A stretch of DNA of 7,207 nt, from positions 1 through 7,207 of the forward strand of contig JANPCI010000242.1 in the NCBI GenBank assembly GCA_031430875.1. Reading direction: 5' to 3'. The notes under the pieces were generated by a model. It made no database searches, was not told where the DNA came from, and was given only the letters and a program-made list of their open reading frames with translations. The translations under genes and the position numbers were made by a program. Within the stretch, counting starts at the first letter, position 1; each line of letters begins with the position of its first letter. This stretch comes from Sva-07 sp031430875. GTDB taxonomy: Bacteria; Actinomycetota; Acidimicrobiia; Acidimicrobiales; Ilumatobacteraceae. Positions 5,866 through 7,207 of this stretch are shown here, one piece after another.

Positions 5866-5902
5866 TTGTCCACGATTCGAATCACTCTGCAACACTCAGC
5901 CC

Positions 5903-6796
5903 ATGCCGCGCGCCAACCTGCCCAACGGGATCGAGCTGGAGTACCGAACCACAGGAGATTCCGCCGATCCGGTGCTGCTGGTCGTGAACGGGTACACGTC
6001 GCAGATGATCTCGTGGGCTCAGGGCTACATCGACCAGATCGTGGCCGAGGGCCTGTTCGTCGTGCAGTTCGACAACCGTGATGTCGGCCTCTCGACCAAG
6101 CTCGACGGCCAGACCGTGTCGCCCGGTGCCGTACTTGCGGCCGCGCTCGCCGGCGAGCCGCTCCCACCCGTCCCGTACACGCTGTCCGACATGGCCGCCG
6201 ACGGCATCGGTCTGCTCGACCATCTGGGGGTCGAGCGCGCCCACATCGTCGGCAACTCGATGGGTGGAATGATCGTGCAGACCATGGCGATCGAATACCC
6301 CACGCGGATCGCCAGTGTCATCTCGGTGATGAGTAGCCCGGGCGACCCGCGTGTGGGATCGCCGACTCCCGAGGCGCGGGACGCGCTGCTTGCTCCACCG
6401 CCACCGAACCGCGACGACTACATCGCCGCGTCGTTGAACGCCAGGGTCTGGATGTCGAAGAAGTACTACGACCCCGAGTGGATGCAGGCCATCGCCGCCG
6501 AGCAGTACGACCGGTGCTTCTATCCCGAAGGCGCGACCCGTCAGCTCGCCGCGATCTATGCCACAGGCGATCGCAGCGTTGGCCTCGCTGAGCTCGAGGT
6601 GCCGATGCTCGTGATCCACGGGCGCGACGACACGCTGATCACTCCGCAGGGTGGCGAACGAACCGCCGAGTTGGTGTCGGGCTCGCACTATCTTCTGCTG
6701 TCGGACATGGGCCACGACATGCCGAGGCCGCTGTGGCCAGTGCTTGCCGAGGCCATTGGCGGCCATGTGCGTTCCACCCTCGCGTCGACACCCTGA
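5903..6796 (+). CDS. Alpha/beta fold hydrolase (RdmC-like esterase family)
   Basis: 297-aa cytoplasmic hydrolase of the alpha/beta fold. After a first strand pair it has the oxyanion-hole region LLVVNGYTSQMISW (25-38), then FDNRDVGLST (56-65), typical of the aclacinomycin methylesterase (RdmC)-like group. The nucleophile elbow is GNSMGG (117-122), giving Ser119. The acid is Asp242 or Asp243 in VIHGRDDTLI (237-246), and His271 in MGHDMPRPLW (269-278) completes the triad. A cap region lies between about 145 and 215. Substrate cannot be read from the sequence; carboxylic esters or acyl thioesters are likely. ATG 5903 is chosen because MPRANLPNGIELEY is the usual N-terminus; no Shine-Dalgarno is apparent. 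The downstream racemase-like gene begins 31 bp after the stop, which suggests a shared transcript and a role in acyl or lipid breakdown, by inference. Confidence 0.85.
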   Translation: MPRANLPNGIELEYRTTGDSADPVLLVVNGYTSQMISWAQGYIDQIVAEGLFVVQFDNRDVGLSTKLDGQTVSPGAVLAAALAGEPLPPVPYTLSDMAADGIGLLDHLGVERAHIVGNSMGGMIVQTMAIEYPTRIASVISVMSSPGDPRVGSPTPEARDALLAPPPPNRDDYIAASLNARVWMSKKYYDPEWMQAIAAEQYDRCFYPEGATRQLAAIYATGDRSVGLAELEVPMLVIHGRDDTLITPQGGERTAELVSGSHYLLLSDMGHDMPRPLWPVLAEAIGGHVRSTLASTP

Positions 6797-6814
6797 CGCA
6801 TCCATTCGACTCTC

Positions 6815-6820
6815 AAGGAG
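6815..6820 (+). promoter_or_regulatory. Shine-Dalgarno site of the CoA-transferase family gene
   Basis: AAGGAG lies seven bases before GTG 6828 and is the clearest ribosome-binding site in the window. It fixes the GTG as the start. Confidence 0.75.
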
Positions 6821-6827
6821 ACCTCAC

Positions 6828-7207
6828 GTGGCTGGACCACTCACCGGATACCGAATCATCGAAATCGCCGGCATCGGCCCCGGGCCGTTCGCGGCAATGC
6901 TGCTCGCCGACATGGGAGCGGAAGTCGTTCGTGTCGAGCGAGCGGGTGCGGTCCGCGGACCACTGCCTGACGGAGCGCACTACGACGTGTTGCTGCGCGG
7001 CCGCCGCAACGTGGCGATCGACCTGAAGCACCCCGACGGAGTCGAGGCGCTGCTGAGCCTCGTCGGGTCGGCCGATGCGCTCATCGAAGGGTTCCGCCCG
7101 GGCGTGATGGAACGTCTCGGCGTCGGCCCCGACGAGTGTCTCGCCCGCAACCCGAAGCTCGTGTTCGGGCGCATGACCGGCTGGGGCCAGGAAGGCCCGT
7201 ACGCCCA
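6828..7207 (+). CDS. Class III CoA-transferase family protein, probable alpha-methylacyl-CoA racemase (3' end beyond window)
   Basis: First 126 residues of a CaiB/BaiF-type protein. The N-terminal Rossmann-like motif IIEIAGIGPGPFAAMLLADM (10-29) and GAEVVRVER (30-38) bind the CoA part in this family. LLRGRRNVAIDLKHPDG (56-72), ALIEGFRPGVMERLGVGPDE (84-103) and GRMTGWGQEGPYA (114-126) follow. The RPGV-x-ERLG and ARMTGWGQ-x-GP-type sequences resemble mycobacterial MCR more than formyl- or carnitine-CoA transferases, so a racemase interconverting (2R)- and (2S)-2-methylacyl-CoA in branched-chain fatty acid or sterol side-chain oxidation is most likely. The catalytic His, Asp and Glu of MCR lie beyond the window, so the exact activity is not settled. 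Translation starts at GTG 6828 behind AAGGAG. It follows the hydrolase gene by 31 bp. Confidence 0.87.
   Translation, partial: MAGPLTGYRIIEIAGIGPGPFAAMLLADMGAEVVRVERAGAVRGPLPDGAHYDVLLRGRRNVAIDLKHPDGVEALLSLVGSADALIEGFRPGVMERLGVGPDECLARNPKLVFGRMTGWGQEGPYA

Larger units (their letters stand above)
5358..5902. other. 545-bp region without an intact gene
   Basis: Lies between the galK start and the alpha/beta hydrolase start. It should contain the galK promoter (minus) and the hydrolase promoter (plus), but no convincing -35/-10 pair is visible. It holds an 18-bp direct repeat, a 20-bp palindrome and a decayed DUF222/HNH gene end (separate entries). A 10-bp palindrome, GATTCGAATC, lies at 5874-5883 just upstream of the hydrolase and could be an operator half-site or chance. 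A long open frame crossing the region (4533-5987, plus) is mostly antisense to galK and is not a gene. Confidence 0.6.

Noticed and set aside
4533..5987. Long 484-codon open frame on the plus strand
   Set aside because: It runs antisense through most of galK, whose motifs are unmistakable, and its translation is Gly/Arg-rich with no family resemblance. Only the short stretch at 5715-5860 is meaningful, as an HNH relic.
5882..6805. 307-codon open frame on the minus strand
   Set aside because: Covers the alpha/beta hydrolase gene in antisense; the plus-strand protein has a full catalytic triad and the minus translation has no recognisable motif.

Overview
The window is high-GC DNA with GTG starts, short intergenic gaps and few recognisable Shine-Dalgarno sites. 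The gene families (paired HlyC/CorC proteins, a PH-SHOCT protein, a secretion-signal-free BtuF-like protein, an actinobacterial-type galactokinase, a DUF222/HNH remnant and an MCR-type racemase) suggest an actinobacterium, possibly of the Acidimicrobiia. That placement is inference; no rRNA or marker gene is present.

Left edge (1-245, minus strand): the N-terminal 81 residues of a glutathione peroxidase, running off the left edge. Its reading frame contains an in-frame UGA exactly where the family has its catalytic Cys or selenocysteine. Both sides of the UGA are well-conserved GPx sequence in the same frame. Just downstream is a hairpin whose apical 10-mer, GCAGGUCUGC, equals (from memory) the tip of the Escherichia coli fdhF SECIS element. 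This is most simply a true selenoprotein gene and is the highlight of the window.

Centre (338-4388, plus strand): a compact gene string on the divergent side of a 92-bp spacer that contains a perfect consensus DnaA box. It encodes two tandem 446-aa HlyC/CorC (CNNM plus CBS pair) membrane proteins joined by an ATGA overlap, then after 7 bp a membrane PH-SHOCT protein, then after 4 bp a helical-backbone metal-receptor (BtuF-like) protein without a signal peptide. The spacing suggests one transcript. The first three genes look like a membrane or ion-homeostasis module; the fourth may simply be co-transcribed.

Galactokinase (4323-5357, minus) converges on this string, and its 3' end overlaps the BtuF-like gene by 66 bp. 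Behind its start lies a 545-bp gene-poor stretch with a 20-bp palindrome, an 18-bp direct repeat and the frameshifted C-terminal remnant of a DUF222/HNH endonuclease gene.

Right edge (5903-7207, plus): an alpha/beta hydrolase of the RdmC-like type, followed 31 bp later by the 5' part of a class III CoA-transferase family protein most like alpha-methylacyl-CoA racemase. The two are probably co-transcribed and may act in lipid or acyl-CoA metabolism.
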